A stretch of 64,000 nucleotides of DNA. Origin: Dokdonella sp. Lineage in GTDB: Bacteria; Pseudomonadota; Gammaproteobacteria; Xanthomonadales; Rhodanobacteraceae. Under the pieces are notes generated by a model. It was not told where the DNA came from and did no database searches. It worked only from the letters and a program-made list of their open reading frames with translations. Both the position numbers and the translations under genes were made by a program. This document shows, in pieces, positions 54,105 through 63,179 of this stretch. The stretch lies in NCBI RefSeq assembly GCF_017744955.1, contig NZ_JAGIAG010000006.1, positions 248,001 through 312,000 of the forward strand, read 5' to 3'. The number at the start of each line of letters is the position of its first letter. The stretch's first letter is position 1.

Positions 54105-57065
54105 ATGCACTGCAAACGTTTCGTTTCTCGTGCGACGAAGGCGCTGTGCCTCGTCTCGCTGTCGTGGCTGACGATCGGCTCCGCCGTCGCGGCCACGGCC
54201 ACTGAACAGTTCTGGCAGAACGTCCAGGCGCGCACGCCGCCCGCGGACGCGCCGCAGGTGTCCGTCTACCGCTCGCTGCGGCTCGACCTCGCCGAGCTGC
54301 GCGCCTACGTGGCGAACGCGCGCGCCGGCGGCGCCGCCTTCGAACTCGCCCTGCCGCTGCCCGGCGGCGAGTTCGCCCAATTCCTGGTCAGCGATTCGGG
54401 CACGATGCCCGCCGCGCTGCAGGCCAAGTACCCGCAGATCGTCAGCCTCGCCGGCAGCGACGCCGCCGGACGCAAGGTGCGCATCGACGTGTCGCCCTCG
54501 GGCTTCCAGGCGATGGTGTTCGATCGCGACGGCGCCTGGCTCGTGCAGCCGGAATCGCCCGCAGCGACGGACCGCTACATGAGCTTCCGCCGCGCCGACG
54601 CCGCCGGAGCGCGCGAACCGTTCCAGTGCGACGTGCACGGCGACGCTCACGAGGCCGTCGGCCAGAGCGTGCTGCCCGGTCCCGCGCCGATGACCGTCAC
54701 CGGTGCGATCCAGCGCGACTACCGCGCCGCCTTCGCCGCGAACCACAACTACGTGACGAAGGTGTGCGTTCCGGCGAGCGCCGCGGTCGAATGCGGCCTC
54801 GCCGCGGTCGTCGTCGCCGTCAATCGCGTCAACGAAGTCTACGAAACCGAACTCGCCGTGCACCTGACCCTGCTCGACAACAACGACGAGATCATCTACC
54901 CGACCGCCGCCGGCGATCCGTACGGCAACACCACCTCGGCGGCGAGCCAGAACGTCAGCAACCTGGCCAGCGCGATCGGCAACGCGAACTTCGACATCGG
55001 CCACGTCTTCACCACCGGCAGCGGCGGCGTCGTCCTCGGCCTCGGCGTGACCTGCACCAGCAACAAGGCCGCCGGCACCACCGGCATGCCCAACCCCGTC
55101 GGCGATCCGTTCTACATCGACTACGTCGCGCACGAAGTCGGCCACCAGTTCGGCGCGGCGCACACCTACAACTCGGTGTCGAGCGGCTGCACATCCGGAC
55201 AGCGTTCGTCCAACTCGGCCTATGAACCCGGCAGCGCCTCGACCATCATGGGATACGCGAGCCTGTGCGGCGCGAACGACCTGCAGCCGCACAGCGATCC
55301 GTACATGCACGCGCGCAGCCTGGCACAGATCCAGACCTGGGTCGAAGGCACCGGCGGCTCCTGCGCGGTGGACACGCCGAGCACGAACGCAGCTCCAATC
55401 ATCGACACCGCCAGCCTGCCGAACGGCTACACCATCCCGGTGCGCACGGCTTTCGCCCTGACCGGCTCGGCCAGCGACGCCGACGCGGGCGACACGCTCA
55501 CCTACAACTGGGAGCAGTACGACCTTGGCCCGGCGACGGACCTGTCGCAGGGCGACACCGGTCGCGGGCCGATCTTCCGCTCGTTCGACGCCACGGAAAG
55601 CGGCACGCGCGTGTTCCCGCGCATGCAGAGCGTGCTCGGCGCCGCGCTGGTCAAGGGCGAGACCTGGCCGACCACGACGCGCGATCTCAACTTCCGCCTG
55701 ACCGTGCGCGACAACCACGGCGTGCCGGGCACGCCGCAGTTCGGCGCGACGCAGAGCGGCGACGTGCTGGTCAAGGTGGTCAACACCGCCGGCCCCTTCG
55801 CCGTCACGCGACCGAACACGCTCATCACCTGGGGCCGCGGCGAGACGCACGCGGTCACCTGGGACGTCGCCAACACCAGTGCGGCACCGGTCAACTGCAC
55901 GGCGGTCGACATCGACCTTTCCGTCGACGGCGGCACCACCTGGCCGGACGCGCTCGCCACCGGCGCTCCGAACAACGGCCGCGCCGACGTCGTCGTGCCG
56001 TCGCAGCCCGACACGACGCAGGCGCGCGTGCGCGTGCGTTGCGCCGACAACATCTTCTTCGACGTCTCCGACGTGAACTTCAAGATCGCGGCGACCGGCG
56101 ACCCCGACCCGATCGCGGCGACGGCCAGCGTGACGCCGGGCAACCTCGGCTTCGAACTCGAGGTCGGCGCGAACTCCACGCAGACGCTCGACGTCGCCAA
56201 CATCGGCGACGCCGGCACCACACTGAACTACACGATCGCCGAATCGAGCGACGGCTGCGCCACCACCGGCGACGTGGCCTGGCTCAGCGCGACGCCGACC
56301 GCCGGCAACGTCGCCGGCGGCGCCAGCGCCAGCGTGATCGTCGGCGCCGACGCGACCGGCCTCGGCGCCGGCACGCAGTCGGCCAGCCTGTGCGTGACCA
56401 CCGACGACCCGGCGCACGCCGCGTTCACGATTCCGGTCGAGCTGACCGTGACCGCACCAGACAACGACCAGATCTTCAAGGACGGCTTCGACGGTTCCGG
56501 CCCGGCCGTCTGCGAACCGACCCAGCTGCTCGGCGACCCCAGCTTCGAGATCACCGGCGGCGGCGACACGATCTGGAACGGCGAGGACAGCGGCGGCTCC
56601 GGCCCGCCGATCTGCGACGCCGACTGCAACTCGCCCGACGAGAGCTACCTGGCACGCACCGGCGACTTCTTCGTCTGGCTCGGCGGCTGGGAAGAAGCCA
56701 ACACCGCCTGGCTGAGCCAGAGCGTGGTGTTCCCGCAAGATCAGCCGCGCTGGCTCAATTACTGGATGATCAATCTGATCGGCGACGACCCGAGCGCGAG
56801 CCTCACGCTCAGCATCGACTCGACCGTCGTGCACACCTTCCCCGCCGCGACCGGCGAAACCGCCTACCGCGTGCACAGCGTGGAAATCCCCGCCAGCTAC
56901 CTCGACGGCCAGACGCACACCGTCCGCCTCGACTGGTCGGCGCAGGCGCAGGGGGGAGCGGTCGGCGAAGCCATCCTCGACGACGTCACCCTCGACTGCG
57001 CGGCGGCTCCGGCGCATCTGCCGCCGTCGCCGTCGCTCAAGATCGGCAGGCGCGTGCGGCGCTGA
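54105..57065 (+). CDS. Secreted reprolysin-like (M12B-type) metalloprotease
   Basis: The 986-residue precursor starts at ATG 54105 behind GGGGAAAA, with a ~30-residue signal peptide (ending GSAVAATA). A proprotein-like region follows. The metzincin zinc site HEVGHQFGAAHTYN is at ~342 (HExxHxxGxxH), with the Met-turn in ASTIMGYASLC (~384). Ig-like/cadherin-like domains lie at ~430-780. Then DNDQIFKDGFDG (~790) and a final ~180-residue carbohydrate-binding-like domain (LGDPSFEITGGGDTIW...ILDDVTLDC). Likely an extracellular protease. A strong terminator follows. Confidence 0.92.
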   Translation: MHCKRFVSRATKALCLVSLSWLTIGSAVAATATEQFWQNVQARTPPADAPQVSVYRSLRLDLAELRAYVANARAGGAAFELALPLPGGEFAQFLVSDSGTMPAALQAKYPQIVSLAGSDAAGRKVRIDVSPSGFQAMVFDRDGAWLVQPESPAATDRYMSFRRADAAGAREPFQCDVHGDAHEAVGQSVLPGPAPMTVTGAIQRDYRAAFAANHNYVTKVCVPASAAVECGLAAVVVAVNRVNEVYETELAVHLTLLDNNDEIIYPTAAGDPYGNTTSAASQNVSNLASAIGNANFDIGHVFTTGSGGVVLGLGVTCTSNKAAGTTGMPNPVGDPFYIDYVAHEVGHQFGAAHTYNSVSSGCTSGQRSSNSAYEPGSASTIMGYASLCGANDLQPHSDPYMHARSLAQIQTWVEGTGGSCAVDTPSTNAAPIIDTASLPNGYTIPVRTAFALTGSASDADAGDTLTYNWEQYDLGPATDLSQGDTGRGPIFRSFDATESGTRVFPRMQSVLGAALVKGETWPTTTRDLNFRLTVRDNHGVPGTPQFGATQSGDVLVKVVNTAGPFAVTRPNTLITWGRGETHAVTWDVANTSAAPVNCTAVDIDLSVDGGTTWPDALATGAPNNGRADVVVPSQPDTTQARVRVRCADNIFFDVSDVNFKIAATGDPDPIAATASVTPGNLGFELEVGANSTQTLDVANIGDAGTTLNYTIAESSDGCATTGDVAWLSATPTAGNVAGGASASVIVGADATGLGAGTQSASLCVTTDDPAHAAFTIPVELTVTAPDNDQIFKDGFDGSGPAVCEPTQLLGDPSFEITGGGDTIWNGEDSGGSGPPICDADCNSPDESYLARTGDFFVWLGGWEEANTAWLSQSVVFPQDQPRWLNYWMINLIGDDPSASLTLSIDSTVVHTFPAATGETAYRVHSVEIPASYLDGQTHTVRLDWSAQAQGGAVGEAILDDVTLDCAAAPAHLPPSPSLKIGRRVRR

Positions 57066-57086
57066 CCGGTCGCCGCAGGAACGGGA

Positions 57087-57121
57087 GATCCCGCGAGGCG
57101 CAGGCCTCGCGGGATTTTTTT
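57087..57121 (+). terminator. Rho-independent terminator of the reprolysin-like gene
   Basis: ATCCCGCGAGGC and GCCTCGCGGGAT form a perfect 12-bp stem with a GCAG tetraloop, followed directly by eight T residues. It begins 21 bp after the stop codon. The best terminator in the window. Confidence 0.93.
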
Positions 57122-57233
57122 GGAGTCGCCTCCGCGATCGTCCGCGATTGCGCTCGCGCATCAAGACGCGGCAGCGCGCGATGCGCCTTTGGAACGCCCG
57201 CCTACGGCGCCCGCGGCCGCGAGGCTCGATCGA

Positions 57234-57683
57234 TCAGCCCGAACCCACCGGCGTATTGTCCGGATGCAGCCAGCCCGACTCGCCGTCGGCGTAGTGCTCG
57301 TTCTTCCAGATCGGCACGCGCCGTTTCACCTCGTCGATGATCCAGCGGCAGGCGGCGAAGGCGGCGTCGCGATGATCGGCGCTGGCGCCGACCCAGACGG
57401 CGAGATCGCCGATTGCGAGCCGGCCGACGCGATGCACGCAGCGCACCTCGCGCACGGCGAAGCGTCCGGCGGCCTCGGCGAGGATCGCCTCGCCCTCGTC
57501 GGCCGCCAGCGGCGCATACGCCTGGTAGTCGAGCCGCAGCACGGCGCGGCCGTCGTTGTGGTTGCGTACCCAGCCTTCGAAGCTCGCGTAGGCGCCTGCG
57601 GCGGCGTGGTCGAGCGCGCGCCGTTCGACGCCGACGTCGATCGCGGTTTCGAGCAACGAAAAACGTTTGTCGGACATGTTCAT
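57234..57683 (-). CDS. moaE: Molybdopterin synthase catalytic subunit MoaE
   Basis: The 149-residue protein has the family motifs FEGWVRNHNDGRAV, LDYQAYAPLA, CVHRVGRLAIGDLAV and the catalytic Lys region VPIWKNEHYADGESGWLHPD. With MoaD it inserts the dithiolene sulfurs into precursor Z. The start is ATG 57683, or the Met two codons later (57677), which has a slightly better GAG spacing. Last gene of the kdkA-MBL-moaACDE operon. Confidence 0.93.
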   Translation of the reverse strand: MNMSDKRFSLLETAIDVGVERRALDHAAAGAYASFEGWVRNHNDGRAVLRLDYQAYAPLAADEGEAILAEAAGRFAVREVRCVHRVGRLAIGDLAVWVGASADHRDAAFAACRWIIDEVKRRVPIWKNEHYADGESGWLHPDNTPVGSG

Positions 57684-57751
57684 CTCATTTTGGCCGTGCC
57701 GGATTCATGCGCGTTGCCGCGTGCGCAGGACGCGGCGCCGGCAGCGGGCTC

Positions 57752-57991
57752 TCACCCGCCGCTGACCGGCGGAAGGAACACGACCTCGTCGCGATCCGAC
57801 AGCGCGTGATCCCAGGCGACGAAGGCGCCGTTCACGGCGACGCGCAGGCGATCCGCGGCGAACGGGAAGCGATGCGCCGCGGCGACTTCGGCGTACAGGT
57901 CGCGCGGCGTGCCGGCCGCGCTGTCGCGCACTTCCTCGGCGCATCCGGCGCGATCGGCGAGGCTGGCGAAGTACAGCAGCCGATAAGTCAT
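57752..57991 (-). CDS. moaD: Molybdopterin synthase sulfur carrier subunit MoaD
   Basis: The 79-residue ubiquitin-fold protein begins MTYRLLYFASLADRAG and ends DRDEVVFLPPVSGG. The C-terminal Gly-Gly, whose end is thiocarboxylated, is intact. It donates sulfur to MoaE. It lies 10 bp after moaC. Confidence 0.93.
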   Translation of the reverse strand: MTYRLLYFASLADRAGCAEEVRDSAAGTPRDLYAEVAAAHRFPFAADRLRVAVNGAFVAWDHALSDRDEVVFLPPVSGG

Positions 57992-58001
57992 GAGCCCGCT
58001 C

Positions 58002-58496
58002 TCACGCGACGGCCCTGCCCTGCTTCACGCGCCGCTTGCCGCCGCTCTTCTCGAGCAGACGCAGGCCGTCGATGACGATCTCGTGCGACAGCGCCTTGCA
58101 CATGTCGTAGACGGTCAGCGCGGCGATGCTGGCGCCGGTCAGCGCCTCCATCTCGACGCCGGTCTTGTGCGTCAGCGCGACCGTGCAGCGGATGCGCAGC
58201 TCCCGCTCGCCGGCGAATTCCGCCTCGATGCGGCAGTTCTCGATCGGCAGCGGATGGCAGAACGGAATCAGCTCGTGCGTGCGCTTGACCGCCAGCGTGC
58301 CGGCGACGATCGCGGTGTCGACGATCGGTCCCTTCTTCGAACGCAGCCCCTGTTCGCGCAAGGTCGCGGCGACCTCGGCCGGAAAGCGCACCAGTACCTC
58401 GGCCACGGCTTCGCGCCGCGTCGGCGTCTTGTCGCCGACGTCGACCATCGTGGGACACCCGTCCGAATCGACGTGGCTCAGTTCGCGATCCGTCAT
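58002..58496 (-). CDS. moaC: Cyclic pyranopterin monophosphate synthase MoaC
   Basis: The 164-residue protein starts at ATG 58496 behind GGAGG, one base after the moaA stop. Motifs include [66 protein letters not shown] and [11 protein letters not shown]. It completes formation of cPMP from the MoaA product. Confidence 0.95.
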   Translation of the reverse strand: MTDRELSHVDSDGCPTMVDVGDKTPTRREAVAEVLVRFPAEVAATLREQGLRSKKGPIVDTAIVAGTLAVKRTHELIPFCHPLPIENCRIEAEFAGERELRIRCTVALTHKTGVEMEALTGASIAALTVYDMCKALSHEIVIDGLRLLEKSGGKRRVKQGRAVA

Positions 58497-58497
58497 G

Positions 58498-59544
58498 TCA
58501 GCCTCCGATGGCATACATTTCCACGTGCTCGCGCGAGGCGGACGTCGCTTCGCTGCGCAGCTCGCTGTAGCGGTCCTCGCGCGCGCTCCAGACCGCGCGG
58601 ATCAGGCCGGCGAGTTCCGCATCGCCGATGCCGGCGCGCAGCGGGCCGCGCAGGTCGTGGCCGCTGCCGGCGAACAGGCAGGTGTAGAGCCGGCCGTCCG
58701 CGGACAGGCGCGCGCGCGAGCAGTCGCCGCAGAACGGTTCGGTCACCGAGCTGATGAAGCCGATCTCGCCGCCGCCGTCGGCGAACGCGTAGCGCCGCGC
58801 CACCTCGCCGCCGTAGTTCGGCTCGAGTTCGCGCAGCGGCCAGCGCGCGGCGATGCGCGCGCGCAGCTCGGCGCTCGGCACGACCAGGTCGCGGCGCCAG
58901 TCGTTGCAGGTGCCGACGTCCATGTATTCGATGAAGCGCACGATGTGGCCGCTGCCGCGGAAGCGCTCGAGCAGGCCGAGCACTTCGTCGTCGTTGGTGC
59001 CGCGCATGACGACGACGTTGAGCTTGAGTGGCGCGAACCCGGCGCGCTCGGCCGCGGCGATCGCCTCCAGCACGACGCCGACTTCGCCGCGCCCGCCGGA
59101 CATGCGGCGGAAGGTTTCCGGCACGATCGTGTCCAGGCTCAGCGTGATGCGCTGCAACCCGGCTTCGCGCAACGCCTGCGCCTGCGGCGCGAGCAGGCTG
59201 CCGTTGGTGGTCAGCGCAACATCGTCGATACCGGGCACCGCGGCGAGCTTGCGTACCAGTTCGGGCAGGTCGCGGCGCAGCAGGGGCTCGCCGCCGGTCA
59301 GGCGCAGCTTGTGCACGCCGAGCGTGGCGAAGATGCGCGTCAGCCGCTCGATTTCCTCGAAGCGCAGGCGCTCGGCCTTGCTGAGGAATTCGTGGTCGCG
59401 CGGATACTGGTCCTCCGGCATGCAGTACGGGCAGCGGAAATTGCAGCGATCGACGACCGAGATGCGCAGATCGCGCAGCACGCGGCCGCGCAGGTCGCGC
59501 TGCGCGGCCGGGCCGAATCCCAGCGGAATCGCCGGCGCGTCCAC
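58498..59544 (-). CDS. moaA: GTP 3',8-cyclase MoaA
   Basis: The 348-residue radical-SAM enzyme starts at GTG 59544. The SAM cluster motif is CNFRCPYC (~35), with TGGEP following (~84). The second cluster is [18 protein letters not shown] (~273). The C-terminus ends in Gly-Gly (AIGG), needed for activity in the family. It converts GTP to 3',8-cyclo-7,8-dihydro-GTP with MoaC. One base separates it from moaC and from the MBL-fold gene. Confidence 0.95.
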   Translation of the reverse strand: MDAPAIPLGFGPAAQRDLRGRVLRDLRISVVDRCNFRCPYCMPEDQYPRDHEFLSKAERLRFEEIERLTRIFATLGVHKLRLTGGEPLLRRDLPELVRKLAAVPGIDDVALTTNGSLLAPQAQALREAGLQRITLSLDTIVPETFRRMSGGRGEVGVVLEAIAAAERAGFAPLKLNVVVMRGTNDDEVLGLLERFRGSGHIVRFIEYMDVGTCNDWRRDLVVPSAELRARIAARWPLRELEPNYGGEVARRYAFADGGGEIGFISSVTEPFCGDCSRARLSADGRLYTCLFAGSGHDLRGPLRAGIGDAELAGLIRAVWSAREDRYSELRSEATSASREHVEMYAIGG

Positions 59545-59545
59545 G

Positions 59546-60310
59546 TCAGCCGGCCTCGACCGGCTCGATCATGCGCAGCGCCGGCGCCAGCGCCGCCACC
59601 TCGTCGCGGCGCGCGACGCGGTAGCCGCGCATTTCCATCACGACGGCGTCGGCGAGGCTGGCGTAGTGGTAGAGCGTCAGGCGCTGGCGCAGCTCGGGCG
59701 GATATTCGCGCTCGAGGTCGTCGACGCCGGTGTGCGAGGGATTGCCGATCACGCCGCAATCGTGCGCGACCAGTTCGTCGTGCGCCGCGTAGCGGCCGAG
59801 CATTTCGGGAATCGGCCGCGTGTCGCCGGTCCACACGAAACTGCCGGCGAGCGACAAACCGAAGGAAGTATTCGGCGCGTGATGACGCGTCCCGAACACG
59901 TCGAACCACAGGCCCTCGTGCCAGAAGCCGCGCGACAGCGGCACCAGCGAGAACGCGTCCCAGAAGTTCGCGCCGCCTTCGGCCAGCACTTCCGGATAGT
60001 CGGCGATGCGCGCCTGCAACAGCGTCACCAGCGCCGCGTGCGCGTACACGCGCACGCGGCCGCGCAAAGCGGTGTCGAAGTAGGCCCGGTAGAACAGGCG
60101 CTCCAGGCCGCCGACGTGGTCCATGTGCGTGTGCGTGACGTAGATCGCACGCGGCGCCTCGCCGTAGCGGTCGAGATAGGCGGACAGCGCCTCCGGTCCG
60201 CAATCGATCATCAGCAGCGGAGCGCCGTCGCGTTCCAGCACACCGCAGGCGGAGCCGAGCTCGGGCGACTGCGCGCCGCCGACGCCGAGGAAACGCAGCG
60301 CGAGGCTCAC
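59546..60310 (-). CDS. MBL-fold metallo-hydrolase (ribonuclease Z-like)
   Basis: The 254-residue protein starts at GTG 60310, overlapping the kdkA stop (GTGA). It has the metallo-beta-lactamase motif THTHMDHVGGLERLF (~60), GTRHHAPN and the Asp-His set in TGDTRPIPEM and VAHDCGVIG. It resembles the RNase Z/phosphonate lyase-type group. Its cluster neighbours are kdkA and moaA; no substrate can be assigned. Confidence 0.85.
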   Translation of the reverse strand: MSLALRFLGVGGAQSPELGSACGVLERDGAPLLMIDCGPEALSAYLDRYGEAPRAIYVTHTHMDHVGGLERLFYRAYFDTALRGRVRVYAHAALVTLLQARIADYPEVLAEGGANFWDAFSLVPLSRGFWHEGLWFDVFGTRHHAPNTSFGLSLAGSFVWTGDTRPIPEMLGRYAAHDELVAHDCGVIGNPSHTGVDDLEREYPPELRQRLTLYHYASLADAVVMEMRGYRVARRDEVAALAPALRMIEPVEAG

Positions 60311-61056
60311 GACGCCGCTCCGCGCGACGCCGACTCCGGCCGCGCCAGCGCCTCGTGGTACGCGGCGAGCAGCGGATGCCAGAAGCGCGCGTCGAAGTCG
60401 CCGACGCGCGCGGCACCGAGCTTGTCCAGCGAACGGCGCAGGCGCGCCAGATTGGCCGCCTGCCAGGACAGGCTCGGCTTGCGCAGGCCGCTGCGGTCGA
60501 AATCGATCAGCCAGACCGTGCCGTCGGCGTCGATCAGCACGTTGTGCGCGTTCAAGTCGGCGTGCCAGACCCGGGCCTCGTGGAACGCGGCGATCGTGCG
60601 GCCGACGTCGTGCGCCAGCGACGGCGTCAGCGAACCGTCGGCGAGGCGCTCGGCCAGGGTCCGCGCGTTGGCGATGCGCCGCGTCAGCAGGTCGGCGCGA
60701 TAGCGCATGCCGTCGCGCACGTAGCGCGCGGCGACCGGGCGCGGCACCGGCAGCCCGGCATTGGCCAGGCGCACGAGCAGGTCGAACTCGCGGAACGCGC
60801 GCGTGCGGCGCGCCCCGGTCCACAGGTAACGGTCCGAGCTGAAATGCGCGACGAGCCCGCCGCGGTGATAGTGGCGCAGCACGCAGGCGCCGGCCGGCGT
60901 CTCGACGAAGACCGCGTTGCCACGCCCGGCGCTCGGCCCGTCGCCGCCCGCGCTCCAATGCGCGCCGTCGAACCAGCGCTCGTCGGGCGTTGCGGCGAGT
61001 GCGCGGTCGTGGACGATCGCTCCGTTCGCGGTCGATTGAACTTGCGCCTCGATCAT
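60307..61056 (-). CDS. kdkA: 3-deoxy-D-manno-octulosonic acid kinase
   Basis: The 249-residue kinase of the WaaP/RIO-like fold has the Gly/Lys-type N-lobe (RGNAVFVETPAGACVLRHYHRGG), the catalytic VWHADLNAHNVLID (~172) and the metal Asp in WLIDFDRSG. The KdkA family phosphorylates Kdo in the LPS inner core (Haemophilus, Xanthomonads). Its start is divergent from a family-9 glycosyltransferase, giving an LPS context across the 81-bp gap. Confidence 0.9.
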   Translation of the reverse strand: MIEAQVQSTANGAIVHDRALAATPDERWFDGAHWSAGGDGPSAGRGNAVFVETPAGACVLRHYHRGGLVAHFSSDRYLWTGARRTRAFREFDLLVRLANAGLPVPRPVAARYVRDGMRYRADLLTRRIANARTLAERLADGSLTPSLAHDVGRTIAAFHEARVWHADLNAHNVLIDADGTVWLIDFDRSGLRKPSLSWQAANLARLRRSLDKLGAARVGDFDARFWHPLLAAYHEALARPESASRGAAS

Positions 61057-61137
61057 GCGTCTGCCAAGTTGCCGGTTTCACGCGGGGCATGGAACTCCAC
61101 CACCCGCCTTCCAAAGACAGATGGTAGCAAGCGTTCC

Positions 61138-62211
61138 ATGGATCAAGCTGCACCCGCGGGCGAGGCGCCCGAATCGCTGTGCCTGCTGCGCACCTCGGCG
61201 CTCGGCGATGTCACCCACATCGTGCCGTTGCTGCGCACCCTGCAGAGCCACTGGCCGCAGACGCGGCTGACCTGGATCATCGGCAAGCTCGAACATCGCC
61301 TGGTCGGCGACCTGCCCGGCGTCGAGTTCGTCGTGTTCGACAAGAACGCCGGCCGCGCCGGCTTCCGCGCCGTGCGCGAGCAGCTCGCCGGGCGGCGTTT
61401 CAGCGCGCTGCTGCACATGCAGGTCGCGCTGCGCTCGAACCTGCTCAGCGTCAGCGTGAAGGCGCCGCTGCGCATCGGCTACGACCGCGCGCGCTCGAAG
61501 GACCTGCACGGATTCTTCGTGAACTGCCGCATCCCGGCGCGCAGCGGCGAGCACGTGCTGGACGCGATGGGCAGCTTCATCGAACCGCTCGGCCTGAAGC
61601 AGACCGAGGTGCGCTGGGACATCCCGATTCCCGACGCGGCGCACGAATTCGCGCAGGCGCACCTGCCCGGCGACACGCCGACCCTGCTGGTCTGCCCGGT
61701 GTCCAGCCATCGCCTGCGCAACTGGCGGCCGGAGCGCTACGCCGCCGCGATCGACCACGCCGCGCTCGAACTCGGCTGGCGCGTCGCACTGTGCGGCGGT
61801 CCGAGCGCGTACGAGCGCGAGTTCGCCGACGCGATCCTCGCCCGCGCGCAGGCACGCCCGCTCGACCTGACCGGCAAGGACACGCTGAAGCAACTGCTCG
61901 CCCTGCTGCAGCGCGCGACCCTGGTGCTGTGCCCGGACTCTGGGCCGATGCACATCGCCAATGCGGTCGGCACGCCCGTGCTCGGCCTGCACGCGGCCAG
62001 CAATCCGCATCGTTCCGGGCCGTACTCGGACCGGCGCTGGTGCGTCGACCGCTACGACGCCGCCGCGCGCAAGTTCCGCAAGAAGCCGGCCGCGGCGCTG
62101 CCGTGGGGGACCAAGCTCGAGCACAAGGGCGTCATGGACCTGATCGAGGTCGACGACGTGATCGAGCGGTTGCAGGCGTTCGCGGCCTGGCGCGCCGCTC
62201 GACAGGGGTAG
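61138..62211 (+). CDS. Glycosyltransferase family 9 (heptosyltransferase-like)
   Basis: The 357-residue enzyme starts MDQAAPAGEAPESLCLLRTSALGDVTHIVPLLRTL. Family motifs are WIIGKLEHRLVGDLPGVEFVVFDK, HVLDAMGSFIEPLG, SHRLRNWRPERYAAAIDHA and the ADP-heptose-binding VLCPDSGPMHIANAVGTPVLGLHAASNPHRSGPY. Such enzymes add heptose to the Kdo-lipid A acceptor in LPS core synthesis. Which one (WaaC, WaaF or a variant) cannot be told. Divergent from kdkA. Confidence 0.88.
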   Translation: MDQAAPAGEAPESLCLLRTSALGDVTHIVPLLRTLQSHWPQTRLTWIIGKLEHRLVGDLPGVEFVVFDKNAGRAGFRAVREQLAGRRFSALLHMQVALRSNLLSVSVKAPLRIGYDRARSKDLHGFFVNCRIPARSGEHVLDAMGSFIEPLGLKQTEVRWDIPIPDAAHEFAQAHLPGDTPTLLVCPVSSHRLRNWRPERYAAAIDHAALELGWRVALCGGPSAYEREFADAILARAQARPLDLTGKDTLKQLLALLQRATLVLCPDSGPMHIANAVGTPVLGLHAASNPHRSGPYSDRRWCVDRYDAAARKFRKKPAAALPWGTKLEHKGVMDLIEVDDVIERLQAFAAWRAARQG

Positions 62212-62248
62212 GCACGGCAGGCTTCTCGCCCCGGAATCGAGGCTTGTC

Positions 62249-62288
62249 GGTGATCGTGCGTCGGCGATCCGACACCGCCGCGATCACC
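62249..62288. terminator. Nested hairpin between convergent genes
   Basis: GGTGATCG pairs with CGATCACC and encloses a second stem GTCGG-CGAT-CCGAC. It overlaps the stop of the unrecognised 276-aa gene and lies 38 bp after the glycosyltransferase stop. Likely bidirectional. Confidence 0.5.
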
Positions 62289-63114
62289 CCATGATCAATT
62301 CCCGCAATAGATCCCAATCCGTCTGCCGTATCGGGCTCGGCGCGAAGGTCTGCAGATAGAGCCAGGAGAAATAGTAGGCTCCGACGACTGGCCCGAAGAG
62401 CACGCCCTCCCGTCCCAGCTCCACGGGGCGCTGCGTCTCGTACGGCATCCGATTGGATCGGAAGAAGCGCAAGAAATCCGCTCGCGCGCCCGGATCGTCG
62501 CAGCGGATGTAAGAGACCTCGTCGACCGTTTCCGCCCTCGCCGTCTGCGCGACGTGCCGCAGGAAGGGCCATTGCAACGGGTAGTCCGCGACGGATTTGC
62601 GCAGCGAGGTCAACTCCCGCAACAAGTCGAGATCCTGCAGCAGCCACGCCGCGTACGCCGATGTCAGCATGCGTGCGTAGAACGAGCTGTGCAGCGTTTT
62701 CTTGTTCGAGGGACACCTGTCGATGAAGAAGCGCACCAGCCGGCGCAGCACCGGACGATCCGGAGCCGCTGCCTGCAACGCCGTCTGCGCCGCGGCCACG
62801 TTCAAAGCCGCCTCCATCGGCAGCAGCGTGATGTTGCCCTTCGGATCGAACGCGAGCCCCAGCAACCTGTCGCGGTTGTCGATCAGCGCCTGGATCAATT
62901 GCCGTTCCATCCCGTTCGCCTGCCGCGCGCAGAGCATCTGCAAGGCACCGCGCAGGGCGAACGACGTGCTCGTGTCGATGCCCGTCGACCTGGGCGAGCT
63001 TCCGTCCAGCTTGCTTACCAGACGACTCGTGAACTCCTCGTCGGGCGGTTCGAACTCGATCCGGGAAAGCGCCTCCTTCCAGAGACCGCTCACGCTGCCG
63101 AGTTCGTCGATCAT
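62284..63114 (-). CDS. Conserved hypothetical protein, function unknown (276 aa)
   Basis: I do not recognise this gene. It starts at ATG 63114 with GGAG nine bases upstream. The product is mostly helical and soluble, with an Ala/Leu-rich core (ALNVAAAQTALQAAAPDRP). Aromatic motifs near the end (VVGAYYFSWLYLQTFAP) might touch a membrane. Two Cys are conserved-looking (DRCPSNKKTL and IRCDDPGAR). Codon use is ordinary for the window, slightly less GC-rich. It lies 65 bp after the DUF6165 gene on the same strand. Confidence 0.65.
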   Translation of the reverse strand: MIDELGSVSGLWKEALSRIEFEPPDEEFTSRLVSKLDGSSPRSTGIDTSTSFALRGALQMLCARQANGMERQLIQALIDNRDRLLGLAFDPKGNITLLPMEAALNVAAAQTALQAAAPDRPVLRRLVRFFIDRCPSNKKTLHSSFYARMLTSAYAAWLLQDLDLLRELTSLRKSVADYPLQWPFLRHVAQTARAETVDEVSYIRCDDPGARADFLRFFRSNRMPYETQRPVELGREGVLFGPVVGAYYFSWLYLQTFAPSPIRQTDWDLLRELIMG

Positions 63115-63179
63115 TTCGAAATTCTCCGGCGTATCTCCTAGCCGGCGATCCGGCTGCGGCGAACCTCGGCAGCGGTCGC

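Noticed and set aside
54084..57164. A 1026-codon minus-strand open frame
   Set aside because: Antisense to the reprolysin-like protease; no domain or start signal, and it crosses the terminator.
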